Of a stretch of 64,000 bases of DNA, positions 1-9,617 are shown one piece after another. Each line of letters starts with the position of its first letter. The stretch's first letter is position 1. A program made the translations under genes and the position numbers. This DNA is from Sphaerisporangium rubeum (GTDB taxonomy: Bacteria > Actinomycetota > Actinomycetes > Streptosporangiales > Streptosporangiaceae): NCBI RefSeq assembly GCF_014207705.1, contig NZ_JACHIU010000001.1, positions 6,378,501 through 6,442,500 of the forward strand. Reading direction: 5' to 3'. Below the pieces are notes generated by a model. The model saw nothing but the letters and a program-made list of their open reading frames with translations, was not told the DNA's origin and did no database searches.

Positions 1-1738
1 CGTTGTCCCACACCGGAGCCAGGTCCCTGGCGAACTTGATGTCGTCGTTGCTCGTGCCGGCGGCCACCATGGGCCAGACCATGGCGTCCTTGTGCACGAC
101 GAAGTCGATGACCACCGGCACGTCGGTGATCTCCCTCGCCTTCGCGATCACCGCGTCGACGTCCTCGGGACGCTCGCAGCGCAGGCCCACACAACCGTAG
201 GCCTCGGCGAGCTTCACGAAGTCGGGGATGCGGCGCACCGCCTGCAGGTCGGTGTTGGAGTAGCGCTCGTTGTAGAACAACGTCTGCCACTGGCGCACCA
301 TGCCGAGGTTACCGTTGTTGATGACGGCGACCTTGATCGGCACGCCTTCCAGCGCGCAGGTCGCGAGCTCCTGGTTGGTCATCTGGAAACAGCCGTCGCC
401 GTCGATGGCCCACACCTCGGTCTCCGGCCGGCCCATCTTGGCGCCGAGCGCCGCCGGCACCGCGAACCCCATGGTGCCGGCGCCGCCGGAGTTGATGAAC
501 GCTCCGGGCTTGGTGTAGTTGATGAACTGCGAGGCCCACATCTGGTGCTGTCCGACCCCCGCCAGGTAGATGGCGTCGGGGCCGGCGATCTCACCGATGC
601 GCTTGATGACGTGCTGCGGCGACAGCGTGCCGTCCTCGGGGTCGTCGTACCCGAGGGGGTAGGTGTCGCGGTAGCCGTCCAGCAGGGACCACCAGGCCGA
701 GTAGTCACCCTTGCGGCCCTCGGCGCGCTCATGCCGCACGGCCGCCAGCAGCTCGGTCAGCACCTCGCGGCAGTCGCCGACGATGGGGACGTCGGCGTGG
801 CGGTTCTTTGAGATCTCCGCGGGGTCGATGTCCGCGTGGACGATCTTGGCGTGCGGCGCGAACGTGTCGAGCCGGCCGGTCACCCGGTCGTCGAAACGCG
901 TGCCGAGCGCGATGATCAGGTCGCTGCGCTGCAGGGCCCCCACGGCGGCGACCGTGCCGTGCATGCCGGGCATGCCGAGGTGCAGCGGGTGACCGTCGGG
1001 GAAGGTGCCCCTGGCCATCAACGTGGTGACGACCGGGATGCCGGTCAGCTCGGCCAGCTCCGCGAGCTCCGCCGACGCGCGCGCCTTGTGGACGCCGCCG
1101 CCGACGTACAGGACCGGACGGCGGGCCTCGCCGATCAGCCGGGCCGCCTCGCGGATCTGCTTGGAGTGGGGCCGGGTCACCGGCCGGTACCCCGGCAGCC
1201 GCATGACCGGCGGCCAGGAGAACGTCGTGGTGGCCTGCAGCGCGTCCTTGGCGATGTCGACGAGCACCGGTCCCGGACGGCCGGTGGCGGCGATGTGGAA
1301 CGCCTCGGCGATGATCCGGGGGATGTCACCGGCGTCGGTCACCAGGAAGTTGTGCTTGGTGATCGGCATGGTGATGCCGGAGATGTCGGCCTCCTGGAAG
1401 GCGTCGGTGCCGATCAGCGGCGTCGCGACCTGGCCGGTGATCGCGACCATCGGGACCGAGTCCATGTAGGCGTCGGCGATGGCGGTCACCAGGTTGGTGG
1501 CGCCGGGCCCGCTGGTCGCCATGCAGACCCCGACCTTGCCGGTGGCCTGCGCGTACCCCTCGGCGGCGTGGCCGGCCCCCTGCTCGTGGCGTACGAGCAC
1601 GTGCCTGACCTTGGTGGAGTCGTAGAGCGGGTCGTAGGCGGGGAGGATGGCGCCGCCCGGGATCCCGAACACCGTGTCGGCCCCGACCTGCTCCAGTGCC
1701 CTGACGAGGGCCTGCGCACCTGTCATCTGTTCGGTCAT
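1..1738 (-). CDS. ilvB: Acetolactate synthase large subunit (partial, C-terminal end cut by window edge)
   Basis: Thiamine-diphosphate enzyme that condenses pyruvate with pyruvate or 2-oxobutyrate in branched-chain amino acid synthesis; it works with a small regulatory subunit (ilvN, expected just beyond position 1). About 579 codons are visible. The N-terminal [14 protein letters not shown] segment carries the catalytic glutamate, and the ThDP motif [13 protein letters not shown]...INN lies in the C-terminal third. The last visible residues ([12 protein letters not shown]) match the usual end of actinobacterial IlvB, so only some 10-30 residues are probably missing. The ATG at 1738 is preceded by AAGGAACGAG as ribosome binding site. 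An attenuator with a leader peptide lies directly upstream, so expression is probably controlled by charged branched-chain tRNA. Confidence 0.95.
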   Translation of the reverse strand, partial: MTEQMTGAQALVRALEQVGADTVFGIPGGAILPAYDPLYDSTKVRHVLVRHEQGAGHAAEGYAQATGKVGVCMATSGPGATNLVTAIADAYMDSVPMVAITGQVATPLIGTDAFQEADISGITMPITKHNFLVTDAGDIPRIIAEAFHIAATGRPGPVLVDIAKDALQATTTFSWPPVMRLPGYRPVTRPHSKQIREAARLIGEARRPVLYVGGGVHKARASAELAELAELTGIPVVTTLMARGTFPDGHPLHLGMPGMHGTVAAVGALQRSDLIIALGTRFDDRVTGRLDTFAPHAKIVHADIDPAEISKNRHADVPIVGDCREVLTELLAAVRHERAEGRKGDYSAWWSLLDGYRDTYPLGYDDPEDGTLSPQHVIKRIGEIAGPDAIYLAGVGQHQMWASQFINYTKPGAFINSGGAGTMGFAVPAALGAKMGRPETEVWAIDGDGCFQMTNQELATCALEGVPIKVAVINNGNLGMVRQWQTLFYNERYSNTDLQAVRRIPDFVKLAEAYGCVGLRCERPEDVDAVIAKAREITDVPVVIDFVVHKDAMVWPMVAAGTSNDDIKFARDLAPVWDN

Positions 1739-1776
1739 CGGCTCGTTCCTTGCCTGGCTGAGCTGCGTGTGGCCAT

Positions 1777-1814
1777 AAAAAAGGCCCCGCCCGCCGGGAT
1801 GGCGGCGCTGGGGC
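1777..1814 (-). terminator. Rho-independent attenuator terminator of ilvB
   Basis: On the minus strand GCCCC-AGCG-CCGCC-ATCCC-GGCGG-GC-GGGGC folds into a strong hairpin followed at once by TTTTTT. It ends about 40 nt before the ilvB start and after the leader peptide stop, the position expected for a transcription attenuator. U-tract terminators are uncommon in such GC-rich genomes, which supports a regulatory role. Confidence 0.85.
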
Positions 1815-1815
1815 T

Positions 1816-1906
1816 GCGCGCAGGCTGGGGACTCTTCGTCAGCGGCCTGCGCGCCGGCGAAGTACTACGTCCAGGAACCGGGAGGGCCCGGCGCTGAAGT
1901 CCCCAG
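1816..1906 (-). promoter_or_regulatory. Alternative pairing segments of the ilvB attenuator
   Basis: Two sets of perfect complements are visible. CTGGGGACT at 1898-1906 (inside the leader peptide frame, minus-strand reading) pairs with AGTCCCCAG at 1825-1833. GCGCGCAGGC at 1845-1854 (end of the leader frame) pairs with GCCTGCGCGC at 1816-1825. The two pairings interleave, so they are probably alternative states chosen by ribosome position on the leader, with the terminator further downstream. The pairing partners are seen; the switching mechanism is inferred from known ilv/leu attenuators. Confidence 0.7.
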
Positions 1907-1916
1907 TGATATGCAT
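1839..1916 (-). CDS. ilvB leader peptide (25 residues)
   Basis: A short frame starting with ATG at 1916 and ending TGA at 1839-1841. It encodes 25 residues with the branched-chain run F-L-D-V-V-L near the middle plus one early isoleucine. The two valines use GTA and the last leucine uses CTT, codons that are rare in such GC-rich genomes; rare cognate codons are typical of attenuator leader peptides. A weak ribosome binding site (TAAGG) lies about 8 nt upstream. The stop codon falls between the two partners of the 10-bp stem at 1816-1854. Ribosome stalling for lack of Leu/Val tRNA would expose alternative pairings and let transcription reach ilvB. Corynebacterium ilvBNC is the known parallel. 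Confidence 0.75.
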   Translation of the reverse strand: MHITGDFSAGPSRFLDVVLRRRAGR

Positions 1917-2046
1917 GCCGCAACCTTAGCCCCTGAGCGTGCGGGGGTGTCAAATCCCCGGACACATGTCTCACGATCCGGACGGCGGAACCCATGTCCC
2001 CGCGGTCGTGCCGGGACGTGGAGCCGTGCGTTCACGCGTGTCGCGG

Positions 2047-4686
2047 TCAGGCGGTGTTCTGCAGCGGGGACAGGCCGGCCGGCATGAGGGTCTCGATGCC
2101 GCGCGCGTCCGTCGGACGGGCCACGAGGTAGCCCTGGCCGCGCGTGCAGCCCATCTCACGCAGCAGTTCGAGCTGCTCGGGACACTCGATGCCTTCGGCC
2201 ACCACGGTCAGGCCGAGGTCGTGACCCACGCGCACGATGGTGCGGGTCAGCATGGTCAGCGCGTCGTCCCTGCCGAGGCCGGAGACGAACGACGGGTCGA
2301 TCTTGATGATGTCGACCGGGAGGCGCCGCAGCAGGGCCAGCGACGCGTAGCCGGTGCCGAAGTCGTCGATGGCGAGCCGCACGCCGAGCTCACGCAGCCG
2401 CGACAGCCGTTCGACGACCTCCTCGGCGTCCTCGACCAGCATCTCCTCGATCACTTCGAGGGTGAGCGCGCTCGGCGGCAGGCCGCTCTCGGCCAGCGCC
2501 GCCTCGATGGTCTCCACGAAACGCGGCGCGGTGATCTGCCGGGTCGACAGGTTGAGCGACAGCCCGATGTCCCACGCCGACGCGCGCCAGGCCGCCACGT
2601 CGCGGCACGCCTGGGCCAGCACCCACTCGCCGAGCGGCACGATCAGGCCGGTGTCCTCGGCCGCGCCGAGGAACTGCCTCGGCGGCGAGTACGTGCCGGC
2701 GTGCCACCAGCGCACCAGGGCCTCCACGGCGATCACCCTGGAGGTCACCAGGTCGACCACCGGCTGGTACTCCACGGCGAACTGCTCGGCGAGCAGCGCG
2801 CGCCGCAGGTCCGCGGCGAGCTCCAGGCGGCGTACGACGTCGGCGTGCATGTGCGCGGCGAACACCTCGACCCGGCCGCCGCCGAGCTCCTTGGCGCGGG
2901 CCGTGGCGACGTCGGCGTTGCGTATCAGGTCGCCTGCGGTGATCTCCTCGTCGGCGAACGCGACCCCGACGCTCGCGGTGAGCACGATGTCGCGGTCGGC
3001 CACCCGGAACGACTCGGCGGACACCGCGCGCACCATGCGCTCGGCGAGTTCCATCGCCACCCGCGCGTCGTCCGGCTGGCCCGCCGCCGCCTCGATGAGC
3101 ACGGCGAACTCGTCGCCACCCCAGCGCGCCAGCGTGTCCCCGGTGCGCAGCACCGAACGCAGGCGGCGGGAGGCCTGGCTGAGCAGGTGGTCACCGGCGG
3201 CGTGCCCCACCGAGTCGTTGACGCCGGTGAAGCCGTCGAGGTCCAGGAACACCACCGCGGTACGGCCGCCCGCATGGCGGGCCAGCACCTCGCGGGTGCG
3301 CTCCTCGAAGTAGGCGCGGTTCGGCAGGCCGGTCACGCCGTCGTGAAAGGTCAGGTGGGCCACCTGGTTGCGCAGCGCCACCTGGTCGCTGACGTCCCTG
3401 GTGGAGATCAGCACCAGGTCCTCACCCTCGCTCGGGTGCCGCGTCGCGACCGACTCGGCGGGCCGCCACGTGCCGTCGGCGGCACGCACCCGGCACGACA
3501 GGCGGCAGGCGGTCTGCCGGTCGGCCGTCTCGTCGTCGGACATGGCGCGCAACGCCGACTGCACGGCCTCGGCGTCCTCGGAGTGCACATAGTCGAAGAT
3601 GGACCGGCCGACGAGCTCCTGCGGCTGGTAGCCGTACAGGGCCTCCACGCCGGGGCCCATCTCGTGGACCATGCCGTCGGGGTCGCAGACCAGCACGAGG
3701 TCACCCGCGCTCTCGGCCATGTGCATGAGCCGGCGCTCGCCGGACTCGATGGTGCCGCGCATGCCGGCGGTGGCCAGCGCGAGGAAGAACACCTTGACCA
3801 GCAGCACCAGCACGACGGACGCGGCCACCACAGGCAGCACGGCCACCGGCCGGGCCGGCACACCGGTGATCACCCGGACGGCGAGCACGACGGTGGCGGC
3901 GCCGGCGAGCACCAGCGGCAGGCCGTCGACGACCACGTCCGCCACGGGACGCGGGGGCCGGATCAGCGCGCGGCCGGACCACGGCGCGGCGGCGAGCAGG
4001 AGCAACGCGGCGCAGGCGGGGAGCACGGCGAGCGGCGTCGTGCCGCCTCCCTCAAGGCGGCCGAGGGCCGTGACGAACTCCTCGGCCGTGATCGCCACGA
4101 GCGTCACGAGGGCCGCCACCCCGACCCTGCGGCCCGCCGAGCGCGCCGCCAGCACGGCCGGCGCGACGGCGCACGCCGCCATCAGGCACAACACCGGCAG
4201 CACCAGCGTGCCGGGCTCGTCGGCGTCGGCGTACGCGGGGCCGAGCAGCAGCACCCAGCAGACGGCGAACACCGAGGCGCCGCTGAGGTAGGCGCCGAGG
4301 ATGTAGTGGAGCAGCGACCGGCCGTACGCGCGGCGGCGCGCGGCGCGGGCCGCGCCGATGGCGAGCAGCGCGGTGCCGACGAACAAAAGCAGGTCGGCGA
4401 AGGTCAGCACGAACGGCGTGCCTTCGGCGAGCGGCCGCACCCCCGCGCCGGCGGCCCATATGGCCGCGCCGGCGGCGAGCCAGCGCCACGAGGCCGAGCG
4501 GTGCGGGGAACGGGTGGCCTTCACCGAGGCGACGCCGAGCGACGCCGCCGCGAGGACCCCCGCGACGACCGTGGCCGCCGCCGCCAGCACCGCGGAGGAG
4601 CCGTTCCAGATGAGGGCAGCCGCCAGCGCCACCGCGGCGAGGCCGGCGGCGGTCAACGGGACCCGGGGGTCACGAAGCCCGATCAA
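2047..4686 (-). CDS. cdgF: Membrane PAS-GGDEF-EAL cyclic-di-GMP protein
   Basis: Predicted to make and/or break cyclic di-GMP, the second messenger that controls development in filamentous actinomycetes. Residues 1-310 form about ten hydrophobic helices, 315-435 a PAS domain, 440-605 a GGDEF domain with intact GGDEF (523-527) and the product-inhibition RxxD site (RTGD) exactly five residues before it, and 620-870 an EAL domain with EALVRW, EVIEEML, DDFGTGYASL and KIDPSFV. Both active sites look complete, so it may be bifunctional. The only in-frame start after the upstream stop is TTG at 4686, without a clear ribosome binding site; a later GTG is possible. Position beside ilvB and the domain order match Streptomyces CdgF; the symbol is given on that basis. 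Confidence 0.9.
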   Translation of the reverse strand: MIGLRDPRVPLTAAGLAAVALAAALIWNGSSAVLAAAATVVAGVLAAASLGVASVKATRSPHRSASWRWLAAGAAIWAAGAGVRPLAEGTPFVLTFADLLLFVGTALLAIGAARAARRRAYGRSLLHYILGAYLSGASVFAVCWVLLLGPAYADADEPGTLVLPVLCLMAACAVAPAVLAARSAGRRVGVAALVTLVAITAEEFVTALGRLEGGGTTPLAVLPACAALLLLAAAPWSGRALIRPPRPVADVVVDGLPLVLAGAATVVLAVRVITGVPARPVAVLPVVAASVVLVLLVKVFFLALATAGMRGTIESGERRLMHMAESAGDLVLVCDPDGMVHEMGPGVEALYGYQPQELVGRSIFDYVHSEDAEAVQSALRAMSDDETADRQTACRLSCRVRAADGTWRPAESVATRHPSEGEDLVLISTRDVSDQVALRNQVAHLTFHDGVTGLPNRAYFEERTREVLARHAGGRTAVVFLDLDGFTGVNDSVGHAAGDHLLSQASRRLRSVLRTGDTLARWGGDEFAVLIEAAAGQPDDARVAMELAERMVRAVSAESFRVADRDIVLTASVGVAFADEEITAGDLIRNADVATARAKELGGGRVEVFAAHMHADVVRRLELAADLRRALLAEQFAVEYQPVVDLVTSRVIAVEALVRWWHAGTYSPPRQFLGAAEDTGLIVPLGEWVLAQACRDVAAWRASAWDIGLSLNLSTRQITAPRFVETIEAALAESGLPPSALTLEVIEEMLVEDAEEVVERLSRLRELGVRLAIDDFGTGYASLALLRRLPVDIIKIDPSFVSGLGRDDALTMLTRTIVRVGHDLGLTVVAEGIECPEQLELLREMGCTRGQGYLVARPTDARGIETLMPAGLSPLQNTA

Positions 4687-4908
4687 CGTCGTCGCCCATG
4701 CGGCTCATCCCTGTCACGTCGCCAAGTGTCGCGTCCTCCCGGCTGTGCGGGAGGCGGCAACCGCCCAGTCGTCACCGATCTGATAAGCGCCCTTATGCCT
4801 CCGGACGGTCGCGCGGTGAGATTCACCGTACGCATCGGAGGTCACGACGCAGCCACGTTCCGGGTTTGCTTTCCTATCGGTCGGAGTCAGCAACTCCTGT
4901 CAGGACGG

Positions 4909-5826
4909 TCAATACGACCCTGTGATCACGTTGTTCAGCGGTTCGCCGGACAAGTATCTCAGCATCTGAGACCGGACGAGTTTACAGGTGCGCCGCACGG
5001 AGGCCGGTGTGCTGCCTGCCACATGCGGGGTGATCAGCACGCCGGGGGCCGTCCACAGGGGGTGGTCCTGCGGCAATGGCTCGGGGTCGGTCACGTCGAG
5101 CGCGGCGCGCAGCCGTCCGGCGGTGAGCTCCGCCACGAGTGCGTCGGTCTCCACGACCGACCCGCGTGCGGCGTTCACCAGCACCGCGCCGTCCTTCATG
5201 CGCGCGAGGAACCCCGCGTCCACCATCTTCACCGTGTCCGGGGTCACCGGCACCAGCAGCACGACCACGTCCGCCTGCGGCAGCAGCGCCGGCAGGTCGT
5301 CCATGCCGTACACCCCTTCACGCGCCGTGCGCGCGACCCGCACGACCTCCACCTCGAACCCCGCGAGCCTGCGTTCGAGCGCCTGACCGATCGACCCGTA
5401 CCCCACGATCAGCACCGTCGAGTCCGCCAGCACCCCCGTGTGCCGGTAGGTCCACTCCCCTGTCCGCTGCGCCAGGGTGAACGCCGGGAAGTCTCGCACC
5501 ACCGAGATCATCGCCCCCACGGCCCACTCCGCCGTCCCCGCGTCGTGCACCCCGCGAGCGTTGCAGAGGATCACCCCGTCGGGAATGTACGGCCGATACG
5601 GCTCCACCCCCGCCGTCACCGTCTGCACCAGCCGCAGCTTCGCCATCCTCCCGAGCATCTCCCGAAGCGGCCCCGGCGGAATCAACGGCGGAATCCACAC
5701 CTCGACCGACTCGGCCCCCTCAGGCGGCGTGTCCCCCCCGTCATAGACACTGCACTCGACATCCGGCAGATCGACCAGAACACCCGCGACATCCTGCGAC
5801 GGAGCCCAAACCCTCATGACCCCCAA
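4909..5826 (-). CDS. D-isomer-specific 2-hydroxyacid dehydrogenase
   Basis: NAD(P)-dependent oxidoreductase for 2-oxo/2-hydroxy acids; the substrate is not evident. It has the nucleotide-binding motif GYGSIG near residue 140 in a Rossmann domain, the catalytic arginine in VNAARGSVV, the glutamate in DVTDPEPLP and the histidine in TPHVAGS, in the usual order. At about 305 residues it is the short GhrA/phosphoglycerate-dehydrogenase-like type without an ACT domain, so it is not SerA. A TTG start at 5826 has a good ribosome binding site (GAGGAGGG, 7 nt away); an ATG at 5817 is the alternative. It lies alone between the GGDEF-EAL gene and the divergent sugar dehydrogenase. Confidence 0.88.
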   Translation of the reverse strand: MGVMRVWAPSQDVAGVLVDLPDVECSVYDGGDTPPEGAESVEVWIPPLIPPGPLREMLGRMAKLRLVQTVTAGVEPYRPYIPDGVILCNARGVHDAGTAEWAVGAMISVVRDFPAFTLAQRTGEWTYRHTGVLADSTVLIVGYGSIGQALERRLAGFEVEVVRVARTAREGVYGMDDLPALLPQADVVVLLVPVTPDTVKMVDAGFLARMKDGAVLVNAARGSVVETDALVAELTAGRLRAALDVTDPEPLPQDHPLWTAPGVLITPHVAGSTPASVRRTCKLVRSQMLRYLSGEPLNNVITGSY

Positions 5827-5937
5827 CCCTAACCCTCCTCACCTCCGGTCACGGCGGGCCTGAGACTGGAAGAACCGTCCTCGGCGCAGGAACCTCCGCC
5901 GCTGGGGCAGCAGTACTGAGCACTGAGGAGGTCCCAC

Positions 5938-7086
5938 ATGAACGTCTGGACATCGACCACCACTCCGGGAACCCGGCGTCCTCTCGCTGACCTGAGACGC
6001 CGCGCTCTCGTGGGGGTGCTCACCATTTCGCTGGCTGCGGGATGCACGCGTGGCGAGGCCGTACCGGAGGGAGGCGCCACATCGGCGACAGGAGCCCCGT
6101 CGCAGGACGGGACGGCGGTCGCGAAGCCGGGTGAGCCGCGGACCCTGGTGAAGGGTCTGAGTGTGCCGTGGGCCATCGCGTTCCTGCCGGACGGCGACGC
6201 GCTGGTGACCGAGCGGGACTCGGCGCGGTTGCTGCGGGTGACGCCGGAAGGTGCGGTGAGCACGGTCGGGACGATCGACGGTGTCTCTCCTTCCGGTGAG
6301 GGAGGGCTGCTCGGAGTCGCCGTGTCACCGGAATTCCCGAAAGACCACTACGTCTTCGTCTATTTCACGGCAGTGAACGAGAACCGGATCGTCCGCTACC
6401 GATACGACAAAACCCTGAAAGACCCCAAAACCATCCTGGACGGCATCCCGGCCGCCGGCAACCACAACGGCGGACGTCTCGAATTCGGCCCCGACGGCTA
6501 CCTGTACGCCGCCACCGGAGACGCAGGCGACCGTTCCCTCGCACAGGCTCTCGGCTCACTCGGCGGCAAGATCCTCCGGATGACGGTGGACGGCGCGACA
6601 CCCCCCGAGAGCCCGTTCCAGAACGTGATCTGGTCCTACGGCCACCGCAACGTCCAAGGCATGGCCTGGGACGACCAGGGCCGCATGTTCGCCACCGAGT
6701 TCGGCCAGAACACCTACGACGAGATCAACCGCATCGAGAGAGGCGGCAACTACGGCTGGCCCACCGTCGAAGGCGCCGGCGGACGCGACGAGTTCACCGA
6801 CCCGCTGGTCACCTGGTCCACCGCCGACGCCTCACCGTCCGGCCTCGCGTACGCCGGCGGGTCCCTGTGGGCCGCCGGCCTGCGCGGCACCCGCCTGTGG
6901 CAGATCCCCGTCGGCGAGGACGGCGGCCTCGGCACCCCGGTCGCGCGCTTCGACGGCGACTACGGACGCCTGCGGGCCGCCGAACGCGCTCCTGACGGCA
7001 GCCTGTGGGTCACCACCAGCAACAAGGACGGCCGCGGCTCACCGGACGGTGACGACGACCGCATCCTGGTCATCCCCACCGGCTGA
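5938..7086 (+). CDS. PQQ-type glucose/sorbosone dehydrogenase, lipoprotein
   Basis: Six-bladed beta-propeller quinoprotein of the GSDH/YliI family, expected to oxidise aldose sugars outside the membrane. An N-terminal signal ends in the lipobox LAAGC near residue 36, so it should be lipid-anchored. Family signatures include NHNGGRLEFGPDGYLY, GHRNVQGMAWD and the TEFGQNTYDEIN region. The length of 382 residues is normal. A strong ribosome binding site (GAGGAGG) lies 8 nt before the ATG. It diverges from the dehydrogenase at 4909-5826 and ends 63 nt from the convergent VanW gene. PQQ dependence is assumed from the family; no PQQ synthesis genes are in the window. Confidence 0.9.
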   Translation: MNVWTSTTTPGTRRPLADLRRRALVGVLTISLAAGCTRGEAVPEGGATSATGAPSQDGTAVAKPGEPRTLVKGLSVPWAIAFLPDGDALVTERDSARLLRVTPEGAVSTVGTIDGVSPSGEGGLLGVAVSPEFPKDHYVFVYFTAVNENRIVRYRYDKTLKDPKTILDGIPAAGNHNGGRLEFGPDGYLYAATGDAGDRSLAQALGSLGGKILRMTVDGATPPESPFQNVIWSYGHRNVQGMAWDDQGRMFATEFGQNTYDEINRIERGGNYGWPTVEGAGGRDEFTDPLVTWSTADASPSGLAYAGGSLWAAGLRGTRLWQIPVGEDGGLGTPVARFDGDYGRLRAAERAPDGSLWVTTSNKDGRGSPDGDDDRILVIPTG

Positions 7087-7149
7087 ACAGGGACGAGCCG
7101 ACGGCCGGTGGAAGGGATCGCACGACCGGGTCGTGAGCGGCGAACCGGC

Positions 7150-9411
7150 TCACCTGCTCCCGCCCTGCCCCTTCTTCTTGCCCTTGTTCTGACCCTGCGG
7201 GGTCGACTGCTTGTTCGGACCGGCCGGAAGACCGTTCTTCTGGTCCTTGTCCTGGCCCGGCGGGGTGCCGTTACGGCCTCTGCCGCCGTTCCCGTTGGAG
7301 TTGTCGCGGCCCGTGGGAGACAGTGACGGGGGGACGCCGGACCGGTCGTCGCTCACCGGGGGCTCGTCGTCCGGCGTCACCGGGGCCCCGCAGATCACGT
7401 GGTCGCGCGGCCGGTACACCGTGATCACGGGCTGGTCGCGGCGCAGCACACGACCCCCCTGGTAAAAGGCTCGCGTGACGGTGACGGTGAAGCCCGGCGC
7501 GCCGTCCATCGGCAGGCAGCCGGGTGAGTCGTCGGTGACCGTGCGCGGCTGGGTGATGCCGGACTTCGGTGAGGTCTCGGGCTCCACCCGTTCGTACCGC
7601 TTGGTGCTCCACATCTCGATGGTGACCGACGCGTCGGTGTACGCCGCCTTGATCAGCACCCCGTAGCCGGAGTCGTTGCGGAACCGCATGTCGTGGTCGG
7701 GGTAGGACAGCACGGCGTCCCGGCCGGCCGGATAGCGGCGCACATGGAACGCGTGCGCGACGCGTTCGAGGTCGGCCATGCCGGCGTAGAACGCCGCGTT
7801 GTACACCGTGGTGACGACCTGCGACACGCCGCCACCCATGCCGATCGCGAGCCGGTCGCCGTCGATGAGCTGCGCACGCACGAAACCCCGAGCCTTGTCC
7901 GGCCGGCCGATGACCTCGTTCATCGAGAACGTCTCACCCGGACGCACCAGGTGTCCGTCCAGCAGGTCGGCGGCACGCTGGATGTTGGTGACCCGGGCCG
8001 CGCAGCACGGGAACACCGAGGTGTACCGGCTGATCCGCTCCTTGATGCCGAGTTTCGCGGCCTGCTCGTCACGCAGGGCCGGCTCGGTGATGGCCAGGGC
8101 GACCGGGATGGTGCGATCTCCCCCCTTGGCGATCGCCTTCGACACGGCCGTGCAGAGCTCCTTCACGTCCACCCCCCGGCCCGTGCGGGCCGGGACCAGG
8201 CGTGGCGTGCCTCCCTCGATGACGAACCCGGCGTCGCGGGCCGCCTGCGCGGAGCCGACCAGAGCGGACTCGTACCCGGTGACCGCGGTCTTCGCGTCGA
8301 ACTCCGGCCGCACCACCCCGCCGGTGTCGGACACGAAGACGAGGTTGGCGGCGATCACCTCAGGCGACAGCGACACCTTGCGTGCGCCGTTCACCAGCGT
8401 GATCGGACCCGCCACGGCCTCGCGCGCCATGGTGAGCCGCCGGTTGAACGCCGCGGTGTCGGCCCGCGCGCGCACCGGGACGACCGGCAGGGTGATCGAC
8501 GGGGGACGGCTCAGGAACGCGTCCTTGATCACCTCGGCGGCGGCCCCCTGGTCGAGCGCGACGCCGTCACGCGGCGGGACGACCTTCGGCGTGGTCCCGG
8601 TGTAGACGATGGCACCCTCACGCACCGGGTGGTCGACGTCCTTGGCCACACCGCGCAGCCACGAGGCGAACTTGGCGGTGTTGACCGAGATCAGCGGGGG
8701 GATCTCCCGGTCGCTGGTGAGGGCCCGCACCACTGCGACGGGGCTCGGGAAGCCCCGCTGCGCCGAGGCGATCGTGGCCTCCACGTCGAACGCCAGGCCC
8801 GCCTCCTGAGGGTCGAGCACGCCGACCCGCCGGCCGTCCACGACCAGTGGGACAGGCTGACGCTCCAGGCCCTCGAACCGCTGGCGTACGCGGTCGATGG
8901 CGGCGGTCTCGCTCATGCCGCCGATCCGCACACCCGCCACGTGGGTGCCGGGAAGGACACGGCCCCACATGTACATGGCCGGCACGGCGTAGGCGAGCAG
9001 GAGCAGCAACGCGAACGCACCGACGATCATCAACGGGGTGCGCAGGCGGCTCGGCGGCTCCTCCTCGGGGGCCTCAGGCGCGATGACGACGGACGGCTCG
9101 CCACCGATGTCCGCGCCACGACGGCTGGACACCGTCCACAACTGGGCCTCGGGTGCCGGCGGCGGCAACGGGGTGGAGCGGTTGACGCCACCGGACGGGA
9201 CACCGGCACCAGGCAGGCTGCCGGACGCGGGGGGCTCGAAGACCTCGGGGGACACCCCCGGCGGCAGCGGTGACACCCCACGCGGCAGGCGCTTCTTCTT
9301 CGCTCCGGCTTCGGCGTCCCCTTGGGAACGGTCATCGGAGGAACGGTTCTTGCGGCGGGTGGATAAGAAAGGCTCGGACGGCGGATCGACGGAAGGTCCG
9401 GCGTCACGCAC
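7150..9411 (-). CDS. VanW-family cell-envelope protein with peptidoglycan-binding-like domains
   Basis: A single-pass membrane protein. Residues 1-120 are a charged, proline-rich cytoplasmic segment, one helix (MIVGAFALLLLLAYAVPA) follows, then extracytoplasmic repeats of the YoaR/PG-binding-4 type (GRVLPGTHVAGVRIGGMS...), a VanW domain (CAARVTNIQRAADLL, RPGETFSMNEVIGR, GGGVSQVVTTVYNAAF), and a basic Gly/Asn/Gln-rich tail. VanW proteins are linked to envelope integrity, but the biochemical activity is unknown. The GTG at 9411 is preferred because AGGAGG lies 7 nt upstream; a longer GTG start at 9429 is possible but has poorer spacing. It is convergent with the sugar dehydrogenase. Confidence 0.88.
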   Translation of the reverse strand: MRDAGPSVDPPSEPFLSTRRKNRSSDDRSQGDAEAGAKKKRLPRGVSPLPPGVSPEVFEPPASGSLPGAGVPSGGVNRSTPLPPPAPEAQLWTVSSRRGADIGGEPSVVIAPEAPEEEPPSRLRTPLMIVGAFALLLLLAYAVPAMYMWGRVLPGTHVAGVRIGGMSETAAIDRVRQRFEGLERQPVPLVVDGRRVGVLDPQEAGLAFDVEATIASAQRGFPSPVAVVRALTSDREIPPLISVNTAKFASWLRGVAKDVDHPVREGAIVYTGTTPKVVPPRDGVALDQGAAAEVIKDAFLSRPPSITLPVVPVRARADTAAFNRRLTMAREAVAGPITLVNGARKVSLSPEVIAANLVFVSDTGGVVRPEFDAKTAVTGYESALVGSAQAARDAGFVIEGGTPRLVPARTGRGVDVKELCTAVSKAIAKGGDRTIPVALAITEPALRDEQAAKLGIKERISRYTSVFPCCAARVTNIQRAADLLDGHLVRPGETFSMNEVIGRPDKARGFVRAQLIDGDRLAIGMGGGVSQVVTTVYNAAFYAGMADLERVAHAFHVRRYPAGRDAVLSYPDHDMRFRNDSGYGVLIKAAYTDASVTIEMWSTKRYERVEPETSPKSGITQPRTVTDDSPGCLPMDGAPGFTVTVTRAFYQGGRVLRRDQPVITVYRPRDHVICGAPVTPDDEPPVSDDRSGVPPSLSPTGRDNSNGNGGRGRNGTPPGQDKDQKNGLPAGPNKQSTPQGQNKGKKKGQGGSR

Positions 9412-9540
9412 GCCTCTGCCTCCTCCCACTCGAAACCCGACTCCCCCGCCTCACACTAAACCACCACCCCGCGTAAATTCTTCTACATCGCGAGATGAAT
9501 CCACCGCCACCACATAGGGATTTCCTCCCCCTTCCGATGC

Positions 9541-9580
9541 CGCACCCGCCACCCCACATCACTGTGGCGCGGCGGGTGCG
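9541..9580 (-). terminator. GC-rich hairpin downstream of gatB
   Basis: A perfect 10-bp stem (CGCACCCGCC at 9541-9550 with GGCGGGTGCG at 9571-9580) encloses a second small stem CCACA-TCAC-TGTGG. It sits 38 nt after the gatB stop, with no T tract, as is common for actinobacterial terminators. It also lies in the upstream region of the VanW gene. Confidence 0.6.
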
Positions 9581-9617
9581 TGGCGGATGCGCGGCGGATG
9601 CGCGGTGGCGGACCGGG

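Noticed and set aside
1939-5832. Very long plus-strand open frame (1297 codons) opposite the GGDEF-EAL gene
   Set aside because: It reads as Arg/His/Gly/Ala-rich low-information sequence, is antisense to two clear genes, and reflects high GC at third codon positions. Similar antisense frames at 13006-15636, 17347-19212, 35170-37809, 38625-41093 and 56431-58911 were dropped for the same reason.
7087-7149. Terminator between the sugar dehydrogenase and VanW genes
   Set aside because: No stem of convincing length could be found in the 63-nt gap.
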